Origin: Bog-532 sp963828445
Lineage (GTDB): Bacteria > Actinomycetota > Actinomycetes > Streptosporangiales > Streptosporangiaceae
Direction of reading: 5' to 3'
Assembly: GCA_963828445.1 (NCBI GenBank)
Contig: CAWHFP010000001.1
Coordinates: 992,001-1,056,000, forward strand
Length of the DNA: 64,000 bases
A model generated the notes under the pieces. That model was not told the origin of the DNA and did no database searches. It saw nothing but the letters and a program-made list of their open reading frames with translations. Shown here one piece after another: positions 46,200 through 54,984 of this stretch (its first letter is position 1; every line of letters starts with the position of its first letter). The translations under genes and the position numbers were made by a program.

Positions 46200-46796
46200 T
46201 TATTCCTTGGCGCCGGTGCTCTCCGGCGTGACCGCCTCGTGGCCGTTGGACTTGGCCTTGTCGGGCTGGCCGTTGATGGTCAGGTCGTCGCCGTAGCTGG
46301 CGGCGGGGGCGGCCGTCTGGCCGTGCTCGGCGGCCTGCTCGTGCCCGTCGTGCTCGAGGGTGACGTCCCCGGTCTCGAGGTGCTCCTCGTGGGTTTCGGC
46401 GGTCTCGTCGACCCCGTGGCCCAACCCGGTCTCGTCGTCCTCGCCGACCCCGTCCTCGTCGTGCTCGTCGGTAACCTCTTCGTCCTCGGCCAAGCCGGCG
46501 TCACCGAGGACCTCCATGATGGCGCGCTTCATGTAGCGCACCTCCACGTCGGGGGCGACTTCGAGGATCACATCATCACCGTCCGTGGCTACCACGGTGG
46601 CGTACATGCCGGCCGTGGTGCGGACGCGAGCGCCGGGCTGAACAGCATTCTGCTGCTGCTGGGCCTTTTGCTGGCGCTTCCGCCCGGGCCGCATGACCAG
46701 GAAGTACATCGCGCCGATAATGATGATGATGAAGATGATGAACGTGGAGCCGCCGGACGAGCTAGCAGCGGCGGCGTGAGAAGCGACACTCCCCAT
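46200..46796 (-). CDS. yajC: Preprotein translocase accessory subunit YajC with acidic His-rich tail
   Basis: 198 residues from ATG 46796 (MGSVASHAAAASSS). One TM helix (TFIIFIIIIIGAMYFLVMRP) and the YajC core ending PDVEVRYMKRAIMEVL (about 20-100), then ~100 residues rich in Asp, Glu and His (EDEEVTDEHDEDGVGEDDET, DETAETHEEHLETGD). The frame runs 63 codons upstream but those are Arg/Pro-rich and unlikely coding. It heads the yajC-secD-secF-apt order. Confidence 0.88.
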   Translation of the reverse strand: MGSVASHAAAASSSGGSTFIIFIIIIIGAMYFLVMRPGRKRQQKAQQQQNAVQPGARVRTTAGMYATVVATDGDDVILEVAPDVEVRYMKRAIMEVLGDAGLAEDEEVTDEHDEDGVGEDDETGLGHGVDETAETHEEHLETGDVTLEHDGHEQAAEHGQTAAPAASYGDDLTINGQPDKAKSNGHEAVTPESTGAKE

Positions 46797-47030
46797 GAGT
46801 GGGGCACCTTTCCGATTGGCTTCAGCGGGCTGGCCAGGCGGGACCTTCGTCCGAACCGGGGCAGGACCCGGATCCCGCACGGGGCGGCGGCCAGTGGCCA
46901 ACTGCCGCAGTGTAGCGACCCTTTGACCACGCACCAACAGGCTACGGCGTTCCCGCGGTGATCGTGACCGCACGGCGACCTTCAACTGAGGCCGGCTGGT
47001 AACGGAAGGGAAACGGGGGCCGGGTCGCGC

Positions 47031-48131
47031 TCAGTCGAACAAGGTGGGGCTGGAGGTGCCCACGGGCGGGGTGAGACCCAGGTGCTCCCAGCCGGCCGGG
47101 GTGGCCACCCGGCCGCGGGGCGTGCGGGCCAGCAGGCCCCGGCGGACCAGGAACGGCTCGGCCACCACCTCGACGGTCTCGGCTTCCTCCCCCACCACCA
47201 CGGCCAGCGTGGACAGGCCGACCGGGCCGCCGTCGAAACGGCGCACCACCGCGTCCAGGACCGCACGGTCCAGCCGGTCCAGGCCCTCCTCGTCCACCTC
47301 GTAGAGGTCGAGGGCGGCCCGGACCACGGCCCGGTCCACGGTGCCGTTGCCGCGCACCTCGGCGTAGTCCCGGACCCGGCGCAGCAGCCGGTTGGCGATC
47401 CGGGGCGTCCCCCGGCAGCGGCCGGCCAGTTCCCCGGCCCCGTCGTCGCGCAGCGTCACCCCGAGCAGCCCGGCCGACCGGCGGATGATGATCTCCAGGT
47501 CCTCGGCCCGGTAGAAGTCCATGTGGGCGGTGAAGCCGAACCGGTCCCGCAGCGGCGCGGGCAGCAGGCCGGACCGGGTGGTCGCGCCGACCAGGGTGAA
47601 CGGCGCGATGTCGAGCGGAATCGCGGTGGCCCCGGGGCCCTTGCCCACCACCACGTCGACCCGGAAGTCCTCCATGGCCAGGTAGAGCATCTCCTCGGCC
47701 GGGCGGGCCAGCCGGTGGATCTCGTCGATGAACAAGACCTCACCCTCGGACAAAGTGGACAGCACCGCGGCCAGGTCGCCGGACCGCTCGATGGCGGGCC
47801 CGCTGGTGATCCGCAGCGGCATGCCCAGCTCGGCCGCGATGATCATGGCGATGGTGGTCTTGCCCAGCCCGGGCGGGCCGGACAGCAGCACGTGGTCCGG
47901 TGGCCGGCCGCGCCGCACCGCGCTCTCCAGCACCAGCGACAGCTGGTCGCGGACCCGTTGCTGGCCGACGAATTCCGTCAGCCGCTTGGGCCGCAGCGCG
48001 CTCTCGATGGCCCGGTCGTCGGCGTCGGCCAGCGGGGACACCATCCGGTCGCCCTGATCGCCAGGGCCGGCTGAGGACCGGGCCTGGGCCAGCGCCTGCG
48101 CCTCCTGGGCCTCCAGGTCGCTTTCCTTCAC
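47031..48131 (-). CDS. ruvB: Holliday junction branch migration helicase RuvB
   Basis: AAA+ hexameric motor with RuvA. 366 residues: Walker A LLSGPPGLGKTTIAMI near residue 85, Walker B EVLFIDEIHRLARPAEEML, sensor 1 LVGATTRSGLLPAPLRDRFG, and a C-terminal winged helix (LARTPRGRVATPAGWEHLGL). It lies ten bases after ruvA; the order ruvC-ruvA-ruvB is standard. Confidence 0.96.
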   Translation of the reverse strand: MKESDLEAQEAQALAQARSSAGPGDQGDRMVSPLADADDRAIESALRPKRLTEFVGQQRVRDQLSLVLESAVRRGRPPDHVLLSGPPGLGKTTIAMIIAAELGMPLRITSGPAIERSGDLAAVLSTLSEGEVLFIDEIHRLARPAEEMLYLAMEDFRVDVVVGKGPGATAIPLDIAPFTLVGATTRSGLLPAPLRDRFGFTAHMDFYRAEDLEIIIRRSAGLLGVTLRDDGAGELAGRCRGTPRIANRLLRRVRDYAEVRGNGTVDRAVVRAALDLYEVDEEGLDRLDRAVLDAVVRRFDGGPVGLSTLAVVVGEEAETVEVVAEPFLVRRGLLARTPRGRVATPAGWEHLGLTPPVGTSSPTLFD

Positions 48132-48141
48132 GGGCGGCCCT

Positions 48142-48765
48142 TCACTGCCGGCTGAGCTTCTTCATGGCCGCGCGCAGCACGGTGGCCACGTCGGCGGACT
48201 CCGGCGGCACGCCCTCGGCCTCCAGGTCGGCCGCCACCGCCTGCACCGCCTGCTCGGCGTCACGAGCGGACCAGCCCAGATTGACCAGGCCGGACTGGGC
48301 CTGCTCGCGCCAGGACGGCGAGGCCGCGGCCGCGATCCGGGCCCCGTCCAGGGGGATGTCCCCGGGGGCGCCGAGCCGGTCCTTCAGCTCCAGCACGATG
48401 CGCTGCGCGCCCTTCTTGCCGATGCCCGGGACCAGGGTCAGCGCGTCCAGGTCGCCGGTGGCCACGGCCCGGCGCAGCGCGTCCGGGCTGTGCACGGCCA
48501 GCATGGCCAGGGCCAGCCGCGGGCCGACCCCGGAAGCAGTCTGCAGCAACTCGAAGACGTTGCGCTCGTCGTCGCTGCCGAACCCGTACAGGGTCAGCGA
48601 GTCTTCCCGCACGATCAGGGCGGTCGACACGTGCGCGGTCTCACCCGGCCGCAGCGTGGCCAGCGTGCCCGGCGTGCACTGCACGCTGAACCCGACCCCG
48701 CCGATCTCGATGACCGCGCCGTCGGGAGCCACCCCGCTGACCGTGCCGCGCAGGTGCGATATCAC
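48142..48765 (-). CDS. ruvA: Holliday junction DNA helicase subunit RuvA
   Basis: 207 residues. OB-fold domain MISHLRGTV-like start (VISHLRGTVSGVAPDGAVIE), helix-hairpin-helix region TASGVGPRLALAML and LTLVPGIGKKGAQRIVLELK, and the C-terminal RuvB-binding three-helix domain (LVNLGWSARDAEQAVQAV). The GTG start at 48765 overlaps the ruvC stop (GTGA). Confidence 0.96.
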   Translation of the reverse strand: MISHLRGTVSGVAPDGAVIEIGGVGFSVQCTPGTLATLRPGETAHVSTALIVREDSLTLYGFGSDDERNVFELLQTASGVGPRLALAMLAVHSPDALRRAVATGDLDALTLVPGIGKKGAQRIVLELKDRLGAPGDIPLDGARIAAAASPSWREQAQSGLVNLGWSARDAEQAVQAVAADLEAEGVPPESADVATVLRAAMKKLSRQ

Positions 48766-49367
48766 TGCTGCCTCCCCGGATACACGGGATTCGGCCGGGC
48801 CCGGGCGGCCCAGCCGCCGGTGCCCCGGCCGGAACTGGCGGCGGCCAGCTCGGCCAGCCGGGACCGGGAGCCGCCCCGCCACAGGTGGCAGATGGCCAGG
48901 GCCAGCGCGTCGGCGGCGTCGGCCGGGCGCGGCGGGTCGGCCAGCCGCAGCAGCCGCGTCACCATGGTCGTGACCTGCTGCTTGTCCGCGCGGCCGTGGC
49001 CGGTGACCGCGGCCTTGACCTCGCTGGGAGTGTGCAGGGCCACCGGCAGCCCGCGCCGGGCCGCGCACACGATGGCGATCCCGGCCGCCTGGGCCGTGCC
49101 CATCACCGTCTGGACATTGCGCTGGCTGAACACCCGCTCCACGGCCACGGCGTCGGGCTGGTGCTCGGTCAGCCAGGCCTCGAACTGCTGCTCCAGCGCG
49201 AGCAGCCGCTGGCTGATCTCGTCGTCGGCGGGGGTGCGGGCCACGCCCACCGCGACCATGGTCAGCGCCCGGCCCGGGGTGCCGTCGACCACGCCCAGCC
49301 CGCAGCGGGTCAGGCCGGGGTCGATGCCGAGAACCCGCATCGGGCGCTGGGAGGCACTCAGGGCCAT
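48762..49367 (-). CDS. ruvC: Crossover junction endodeoxyribonuclease RuvC
   Basis: RNase H-fold resolvase. 201 residues: RVLGIDPGLTRCGLGVVDG (first Asp), VAVERVFSQRNVQTVMGTAQ (Glu) and the final acidic pair in ADAADALALAICHLW. ATG 49367 has an upstream AAGG; the family N-terminus actually begins at the Met ten codons later (MRVLGID), so that start is possible. Confidence 0.94.
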   Translation of the reverse strand: MALSASQRPMRVLGIDPGLTRCGLGVVDGTPGRALTMVAVGVARTPADDEISQRLLALEQQFEAWLTEHQPDAVAVERVFSQRNVQTVMGTAQAAGIAIVCAARRGLPVALHTPSEVKAAVTGHGRADKQQVTTMVTRLLRLADPPRPADAADALALAICHLWRGGSRSRLAELAAASSGRGTGGWAARARPNPVYPGRQQ

Positions 49368-49456
49368 GTCCGCCGCGCCTTCTCCCGGGCCATGATGCCT
49401 CCGCCAGACTGACCAACACTGTCGCCGAACATCTGTTCGGCATCGAACTTACCGGA

Positions 49457-50725
49457 TCAGAAGTTGTCGAGCAGGAACGACGCGCCGCCGAAGGCCCCGT
49501 CCAGCTCGCTGTCGGCGGCCGGGTCGCCGCCGGAGGCCAGCCCGGCCAGCCGCAGCGAGGCCATGGGCGTGCCCGCGTACAGCGCGGCCAATCCCCGGAC
49601 GCCGATGGTCAGCGGGCGGGTGGCCTCCGGGGCGTGGACCAGGGTGCCCCGGCCCCCGGTGACCGACAGCTCCCACAGCCCGGCGTTGCCGTCGCGGCTG
49701 TCGTCCTGGATGGACAGCGGCAGGCTCAGCTGGGCGGACAGCGGGAAGCCACGGCCACGGATGGCCGCGGGCACGTCGACCAGCCGCAGCATCCACATCT
49801 CGTGGAACTTCAGGTAGGTGTCCGGTTCCCGGGTCAGCCAGAAGATCGGGTCGTCCGGCCCGACCCGGGCGGTCACGGTGTCGGCGGTGGAGGAATGCGA
49901 GGCCACGATGGACCACAGCTCCCGCAGGGTCCGCTCGGTGGCGGCGACGATCCGCTCGACGCGGATCTCGCTGCCCTGGCCCCACCGGTAGGCCAGGAAC
50001 CCGTCCGGGGCCAGGTAGGCGTACAGGTCCGGGTCGGCCAGCCAGGCCGCGACCGAGGCGGCGTCCCGGGTGTTGGGCCCGCTGTGCCGGGCCAGCTGGT
50101 GGGCCCGGCCGATGACCTCGATGACGGCCTCGGCGCCGTCGGGAGTGGCCCGGGCGAACGGGGCGGCGTGCAGCCCGCCGGACGGCTCGTCGGCCAGGGT
50201 GCCGGCCGTGTTCCGGCTGATGTCGGGGGCGAGCAGGCTGCGCAGGGACCGGGCCGGCAGCGAGATGCGGTAATCGCCACCGGCCATCTCCCAGCCCAGC
50301 GACCGGTAGATCGGGGTGGTGGCCGGGAACAGCACCGACAGCGGATAGCCGCGGCGGGCGATGGCGTCCAGCACCTCGGTCATGAGCGTGCGGCCCAGGC
50401 CACGGCCGCGGAACTCGGGGGCCACCATGACCGCGGCCACGCCGGCCATCCGCAGCGACCGCCCGTGCCACCACTGCTGCATGTCGTGCCAGGTGGCCGA
50501 GGCCACCATCCGGCCGCCGGAGAACGCGCCGAACACGCGCTGGTCGTCGATGGCCTGGCCGGTCCGGGCCCGGCGGCGGGCCACCGCCTCCGGGCCGTCC
50601 GCGACGGCCCCCGGCCCGAACGCCCGCCGGGCCAGGTCGATGATGGCGTCGAGGTCGTCGCCGGGAGCGATCTCGCGAATGTCCGTGCCGGAGTGCGAAG
50701 TCAGATGGGTTGCCACAAAGAGCAA
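49457..50725 (-). CDS. Eis-like GNAT-family N-acetyltransferase
   Basis: 422 residues in the Eis layout: an N-terminal GNAT domain with the acetyl-CoA loop VMVAPEFRGRGLGRTLMTEV near residue 98, a second degenerate GNAT domain (about 180-310) and a C-terminal SCP2-like domain (LRLVDVPAAIRGRGFPLSAQ onward) ending in Phe. In characterised Eis enzymes the C-terminal carboxylate is the catalytic base and many amines, including aminoglycosides, are acetylated. The substrate here is unknown. The start is uncertain (TTG 50725 or GTG 50716; no ribosome site). Confidence 0.87.
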   Translation of the reverse strand: MLFVATHLTSHSGTDIREIAPGDDLDAIIDLARRAFGPGAVADGPEAVARRRARTGQAIDDQRVFGAFSGGRMVASATWHDMQQWWHGRSLRMAGVAAVMVAPEFRGRGLGRTLMTEVLDAIARRGYPLSVLFPATTPIYRSLGWEMAGGDYRISLPARSLRSLLAPDISRNTAGTLADEPSGGLHAAPFARATPDGAEAVIEVIGRAHQLARHSGPNTRDAASVAAWLADPDLYAYLAPDGFLAYRWGQGSEIRVERIVAATERTLRELWSIVASHSSTADTVTARVGPDDPIFWLTREPDTYLKFHEMWMLRLVDVPAAIRGRGFPLSAQLSLPLSIQDDSRDGNAGLWELSVTGGRGTLVHAPEATRPLTIGVRGLAALYAGTPMASLRLAGLASGGDPAADSELDGAFGGASFLLDNF

Positions 50726-50788
50726 CGCTACGACCAGCGCGGCCCGGGAGGCATCCCGGGCCGCATGGTAAGTGCTGAGTGCTGAGCG

Positions 50789-51541
50789 TCAGCTCAGCTT
50801 CTCCATGACCTCGTCGGGCACGGAGTAGTTGGCGTAGACGTCCTGCACGTCGTCGGAGTCCTCGAGCGCGTCGATGACCCGGAACACCCGGCGGGCCTGG
50901 TCTTCGTCGACCGGGATCTCCATGGTCGGCACGAACGCGATGTCGGCCGACTCGTAGTCGATGCCGGCGTCCTGCAGCGCGCTGCGCACCGCCACCACGT
51001 CGGTGGCCTCGCTGGTCACCTCGAACGAGTCGCCGAGGTCGTTGACCTCCTCGGCTCCGGCCTCCAGCACGGCGCCCAGGACGTCGTCCTCGCTGACGCT
51101 GCCGGTCTTGTTGACGATGACGACGCCCTTGCGGTTGAACAGGTATGACACCGAACCGGGGTCGGCCAGGGCGCCGCCGTTGCGGGTGAACGCGACGCGG
51201 ACGTCGGAGGCGGCCCGGTTGCGGTTGTCGGTCAGGCACTCGACCAGGACCGCCACCCCGCCGGGGGCGTAGCCCTCGTAGGTGATGTTCTCGTAGGTGG
51301 CGCCGCCGGCCTCCTGGCCGGAGCCGCGCCGCACGGCCCGGTCGATGTTGTCGTTGGGGACCGAGCTCTTCTTGGCCTTCTGGATGGCGTCGTACAGCGT
51401 CGGGTTGCCGGCCGGGTCACCGCCACCGGTCCGCGCCGCCACTTCGACGTTCTTGATCAGCTTGGCGAACAGCTTGCCGCGCTTGGCGTCGACCACTGCC
51501 TTCTTGTGCTTAGTGGTCGCCCACTTGGAGTGGCCGCTCAT
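50789..51541 (-). CDS. yebC: YebC/PmpR-family probable transcriptional or translational regulator
   Basis: 250 residues: MSGHSKWATTKHKKAVVDAK, GRGSGQEAGGATYEN-type region and FVPTMEIPVDEDQARRVFRV are diagnostic. YebC proteins are assigned as DNA-binding regulators and, more recently, as factors easing translation of difficult proline runs. The ATG at 51541 overlaps the pdxT stop (ATGA). Confidence 0.94.
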   Translation of the reverse strand: MSGHSKWATTKHKKAVVDAKRGKLFAKLIKNVEVAARTGGGDPAGNPTLYDAIQKAKKSSVPNDNIDRAVRRGSGQEAGGATYENITYEGYAPGGVAVLVECLTDNRNRAASDVRVAFTRNGGALADPGSVSYLFNRKGVVIVNKTGSVSEDDVLGAVLEAGAEEVNDLGDSFEVTSEATDVVAVRSALQDAGIDYESADIAFVPTMEIPVDEDQARRVFRVIDALEDSDDVQDVYANYSVPDEVMEKLS

Positions 51542-52144
51542 GTGTTTCCCTTCACGATGTCAACAAAAAGCTGGTGGATCCGCGGGTCGCCGGTCAGCTC
51601 CGGGTGGAAGGACGTGGCCAGGAGGGGACCCTGCCGGACCGCGACGATCCTACCGGCGCGCTCGTCGGTGCCGAGGATCTCGACCTCATCGCCCGCCTGC
51701 TCGACCCAGGGGGCACGGATGAACACCGCCCGCAGGGGCGGGCCCGTGACGCCCGTGAGCGAGATGTCAGCTTCGAACGAGTCGACCTGGCGCCCGAACG
51801 CGTTGCGCCGGACCGTCATGTCGATCCCGCCGAAGGTCTGCTGGCCGTCGACCCCGTCCACCAGGCGGTCGGCCAGCATGATCATGCCCGCGCAGGAGCC
51901 GAAGGCCGGGCAAGCCGGCGGACAGTATCTTACGCAACGGCTCCAGCATCTCGAAGGACATGGCCAGCCGCCACAGCGTGGTCGACTCGCCGCCCGGGAT
52001 GATCAGCCCGTCCACCGACTCCAGCTCGTCCGGCCGGCGCACCAGGGTGGACCGCGCGCCCGCCGCCTGCAGAGCCCGGACGTGCTCGCGCACGTCACCC
52101 TGGAGGGCCAGGACGCCGATCAGCGGGGCTTGCGAGTGGGGCAC
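51538..52144 (-). CDS. pdxT: Pyridoxal 5'-phosphate synthase glutaminase subunit PdxT, apparent frameshift
   Basis: Glutaminase delivering ammonia to PdxS for vitamin B6 synthesis. The N-part reads IGVLALQGDVREHVRALQ and GLIIPGGESTTLWRL; the C-part has the catalytic-Cys loop PAFGSCAGMIMLADRLVDG and the His/Glu end ATSFHPELTGD. They are in different frames, with one extra base in the ggg run at 51908-51910. Removing it gives 201 residues, the normal size. Start GTG 52144 has AAAGGA six bases upstream. The stop overlaps yebC (ATGA), supporting the C-terminal frame. Error is likelier than loss of function. Confidence 0.85.
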
Positions 52145-52262
52145 GGCGGGTCCTTTGGGCATGCTGGAACGCGGGCTCGATGGGGATTACTGACCATAAC
52201 AACGGCTGAGGTGCGTTTTCTTCCGTTGAAGGTGGTCGGTCCGGGTCCGGGCCAGGCCCGGG

Positions 52263-53189
52263 CTACCAGCCGCGGCTGGCGTAGTGCTGCTCGGCGGGCA
52301 GGTCGTCCAGGTTGATGCCGACCATCGCCTCGCCCAGGCCCCGGGAGACCTTGGCGATCACGTCCGGGTCATCGTGGAACGTGGTGGCCTTGACGATGGC
52401 CGCGGCCCGCTTGGCCGGGTCACCGGACTTGAAGATGCCGGAGCCGACGAACACCCCGTCCGCTCCGAGCTGCATCATCATGGCCGCGTCAGCCGGGGTG
52501 GCGATCCCGCCCGCGGTGAACAGCACCACCGGCAGCCGTCCGGCCGCGGCCACCTCGGCCACGATCTCGTACGGGGCCCGCAGGTCCTTGGCCGCGCTGA
52601 ACAGCTCGTCCTCGGGCAGCGTGGCCAGCCGCGCGATCTCGCCGCGGATCTGGCGCATGTGCCGGGTGGCCTCGACCACGTTGCCGGTGCCGGCTTCGCC
52701 CTTGGAGCGGATCATGGCCGCGCCCTCGGCCAGCCGCCGCAGCGCCTCACCGAGGTTGGTCGCGCCGCACACGAACGGGACGGTGAACTTCCACTTGTCG
52801 ATGTGGTGGGCCTCGTCGGCCGGGGTCAGCACCTCGGACTCGTCGACGTAGTCGACCCCGATGGCCTGCAGCACCTGGGCCTCGGCGAAGTGGCCGATCC
52901 GGGCCTTGGCCATGACCGGGATGGAGACGGCCTCGATGATCCCGTCGATCATGTCGGGGTCGCTCATGCGGGCCACGCCGCCCTGGGCGCGGATGTCGGC
53001 GGGCACGCGCTCCAGCGCCATCACCGCGACCGCGCCCGCGTCCTCGGCGATCTTGGCCTGGTCGGGGGTGACCACATCCATGATCACGCCGCCCTTGAGC
53101 ATCTCGGCCATGCCGCGCTTGACCCGGGCCGTGCCGGTGGCGGCGGACGCTTCGGGGCTCGGGGTGCCTGCGGACTCGACGGTGGACAC
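52263..53189 (-). CDS. pdxS: Pyridoxal 5'-phosphate synthase lyase subunit PdxS
   Basis: Makes PLP from ribose 5-phosphate, glyceraldehyde 3-phosphate and ammonia. 308 residues, TIM barrel: RGMAEMLKGGVIMDVVTPDQ, PVMAKARIGHFAEAQ with the catalytic Lys region, VDYVDESEVLTPADE, and LPVVLFTAGGIATPADAAM. GTG 53189 was chosen for the TGAGG six bases upstream. It is followed by pdxT after 118 bp. Confidence 0.96.
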   Translation of the reverse strand: MSTVESAGTPSPEASAATGTARVKRGMAEMLKGGVIMDVVTPDQAKIAEDAGAVAVMALERVPADIRAQGGVARMSDPDMIDGIIEAVSIPVMAKARIGHFAEAQVLQAIGVDYVDESEVLTPADEAHHIDKWKFTVPFVCGATNLGEALRRLAEGAAMIRSKGEAGTGNVVEATRHMRQIRGEIARLATLPEDELFSAAKDLRAPYEIVAEVAAAGRLPVVLFTAGGIATPADAAMMMQLGADGVFVGSGIFKSGDPAKRAAAIVKATTFHDDPDVIAKVSRGLGEAMVGINLDDLPAEQHYASRGW

Positions 53190-53257
53190 TTCAGACCTCA
53201 CTTGCTGGGGTGCTCGGGCGGTTGGCTGGATACCTCCATGTTAGGCGGTACTACGGA

Positions 53258-53836
53258 TCACCCGGCGAGGCGCTGCATGTCGGCGCCGGCGCCGTCGTCG
53301 TCCGCCACGGCCAGGGAGTCGTCCATCTCGAAGAACTCGGGCAGCGGGGCGTGACCGGCCAGCCGCAGCAGCCGGACCAGCGGCTTGCGCCGGGCGTCCC
53401 GGGTGGTCGCGACCGCGGTGTTGTAGAACTTGCGGGCCACCAGGACCTGGTGGGCGGCGGCTTCCAGCTCGGCCAGCAGGTCGGCGGCGCCGTCCACGTC
53501 GTCCAGCGAGGCCTGAAAACCCGGCTGGGCGAACGCGGCCCGCAGGGCCCGGGACAGGTTGCTCTGGTTCAGTTCCTGATCGGCCAGGTCGGGACCCTGG
53601 CCGCCGCGGGCTTCGTGCGCGGCGTCGGCCAGCAGCACGCTGGTGGCCGGGTCCAGGAAGCCGGAGGCGGCCAGCTCCAGCACCACCGAGCTGCGCCGGA
53701 CCAGGGTCACGTCCAGGGCGGCCCGGGCCGCCTCCAGCCGGGTGTGCATCCGGTCCAGGCGGCCGGCCCGCCAGGACACGTACACCCCCAGGAACAAGAT
53801 GACCGCGACGGCGATCACGATGTCGGTGATGGTCAT
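53258..53836 (-). CDS. LemA-like membrane-anchored protein of unknown function
   Basis: 192 residues. One N-terminal TM helix (DIVIAVAVILFLGVYVSW), then helices resembling the LemA core: RMHTRLEAARAALDVTLVRR near residue 30 and VARKFYNTAVATTRDARRK near residue 130. It is placed between pimA and pdxS, 17 bp after pimA. LemA proteins have no settled function; the assignment is moderate. Confidence 0.6.
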   Translation of the reverse strand: MTITDIVIAVAVILFLGVYVSWRAGRLDRMHTRLEAARAALDVTLVRRSSVVLELAASGFLDPATSVLLADAAHEARGGQGPDLADQELNQSNLSRALRAAFAQPGFQASLDDVDGAADLLAELEAAAHQVLVARKFYNTAVATTRDARRKPLVRLLRLAGHAPLPEFFEMDDSLAVADDDGAGADMQRLAG

Positions 53837-53853
53837 GGTGCCTGTCTTCCCCG

Positions 53854-54984
53854 CTAGGTCGCGACCGCGACGGCGTTGGCGCCGAGGACGACGGTCTCGT
53901 ACACGTTGACCACGTCCTTGGCCACGACGCTCCAGTCGTACCCGCTCACGGCGGCGGTTGCGGCCTGCGACAGCACGGCGCGGCGCTCGGGGTCGTCCAG
54001 CAGCAGCCGGGCGGCCCGGGCCAGATCGGCGGGATCCCCGTTGCTGAACAGCTCACCGGCCCGGCCGCCCCGCAGCACCCGCCGGAAGCTGTCGAGGTCA
54101 CTGGCGACGATGGGGGCTCCCGCGGCCATGGCCTCGGCCAGCACGATGCCGAAGCTCTCACCACCGGTGTTCGGCGCGCAGAACACGTCCACCGAATGCA
54201 GCATCCGGACCTTGTCCTCGTCGCTGATCTGCCCGAGCAGGACCACCCGGTCGCGCAGGGCGGCCGGCACCCGCTCCAGCACCTCTTCCTCGTCGCCCGG
54301 GCCGGCCACCAGCAGCCGCAGGCCCGGACGCTCGGCGCCGAGGATCTCGAACGCCTCCAGCAGGACCGGCAGGCCCTTGCGGGGCTCGTCCATCCGGCCC
54401 AGGAACCCGATCGCCCCGCCCGGGCCGGGCCAGCCGGGCAGCGGCTCGGCCGGAGCCGCGTACCGGCGGGTGGCCACGCCGTTGGGGATCAGCACCGCGT
54501 CGCCGCCGAGGTGCTCGACCAGCATGGTCCGGGCCGCCTCGGACACCGCGATCCGGCCGTTGATCTTCTCCAGCGCGGACCGGAGGATCGGGATGGACGC
54601 GTGCAGCACCCGCGACCGGGGCATGGCCGTGTGCACGGTGGCCACGATCGGGCCGGACGCGACCCAGCAGGCCAGCATGGACAGGCTGGGCGCGGTCGGC
54701 TCGTGCACGTGCAGCACGTCGAAGTCGTACTCCTTGACCCAGCGCCGGACCCGGGCCGCCGACAGCGGGCCGAACGACAACCGGGCCACCGAGCCGTTGT
54801 AGGGCACCGGCACCGGGCGGCCCGCCGACACCACGTAGGGCGGCAGCGGCGTGTCCTCCTCGGCGGGCGAGATGACCGACACCTGGTGCCCCAGCTCGAT
54901 CAGGGCTTCGGCCAGGTCCCGGATGTGGGACTGTACCCCGCCGGGCACGTCCCAGGTGTAGGGGCAGACGATGCCGACGCGCAT
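53854..54984 (-). CDS. pimA: Phosphatidyl-myo-inositol alpha-mannosyltransferase PimA
   Basis: GT4 glycosyltransferase adding the first mannose to phosphatidylinositol on the inner membrane face. 376 residues, GT-B fold: MRVGIVCPYTWDVPGGVQSH, VLHVHEPTAPSLS, NGRIAVSEAARTMLVEHLGG, FLGRMDEPRKGLPVLLEAF and the donor-site E-x7-E motif GESFGIVLAEAMAAG. It sits in the pgsA-patA-pimA cluster that defines PIM-producing actinobacteria. Confidence 0.94.
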   Translation of the reverse strand: MRVGIVCPYTWDVPGGVQSHIRDLAEALIELGHQVSVISPAEEDTPLPPYVVSAGRPVPVPYNGSVARLSFGPLSAARVRRWVKEYDFDVLHVHEPTAPSLSMLACWVASGPIVATVHTAMPRSRVLHASIPILRSALEKINGRIAVSEAARTMLVEHLGGDAVLIPNGVATRRYAAPAEPLPGWPGPGGAIGFLGRMDEPRKGLPVLLEAFEILGAERPGLRLLVAGPGDEEEVLERVPAALRDRVVLLGQISDEDKVRMLHSVDVFCAPNTGGESFGIVLAEAMAAGAPIVASDLDSFRRVLRGGRAGELFSNGDPADLARAARLLLDDPERRAVLSQAATAAVSGYDWSVVAKDVVNVYETVVLGANAVAVAT

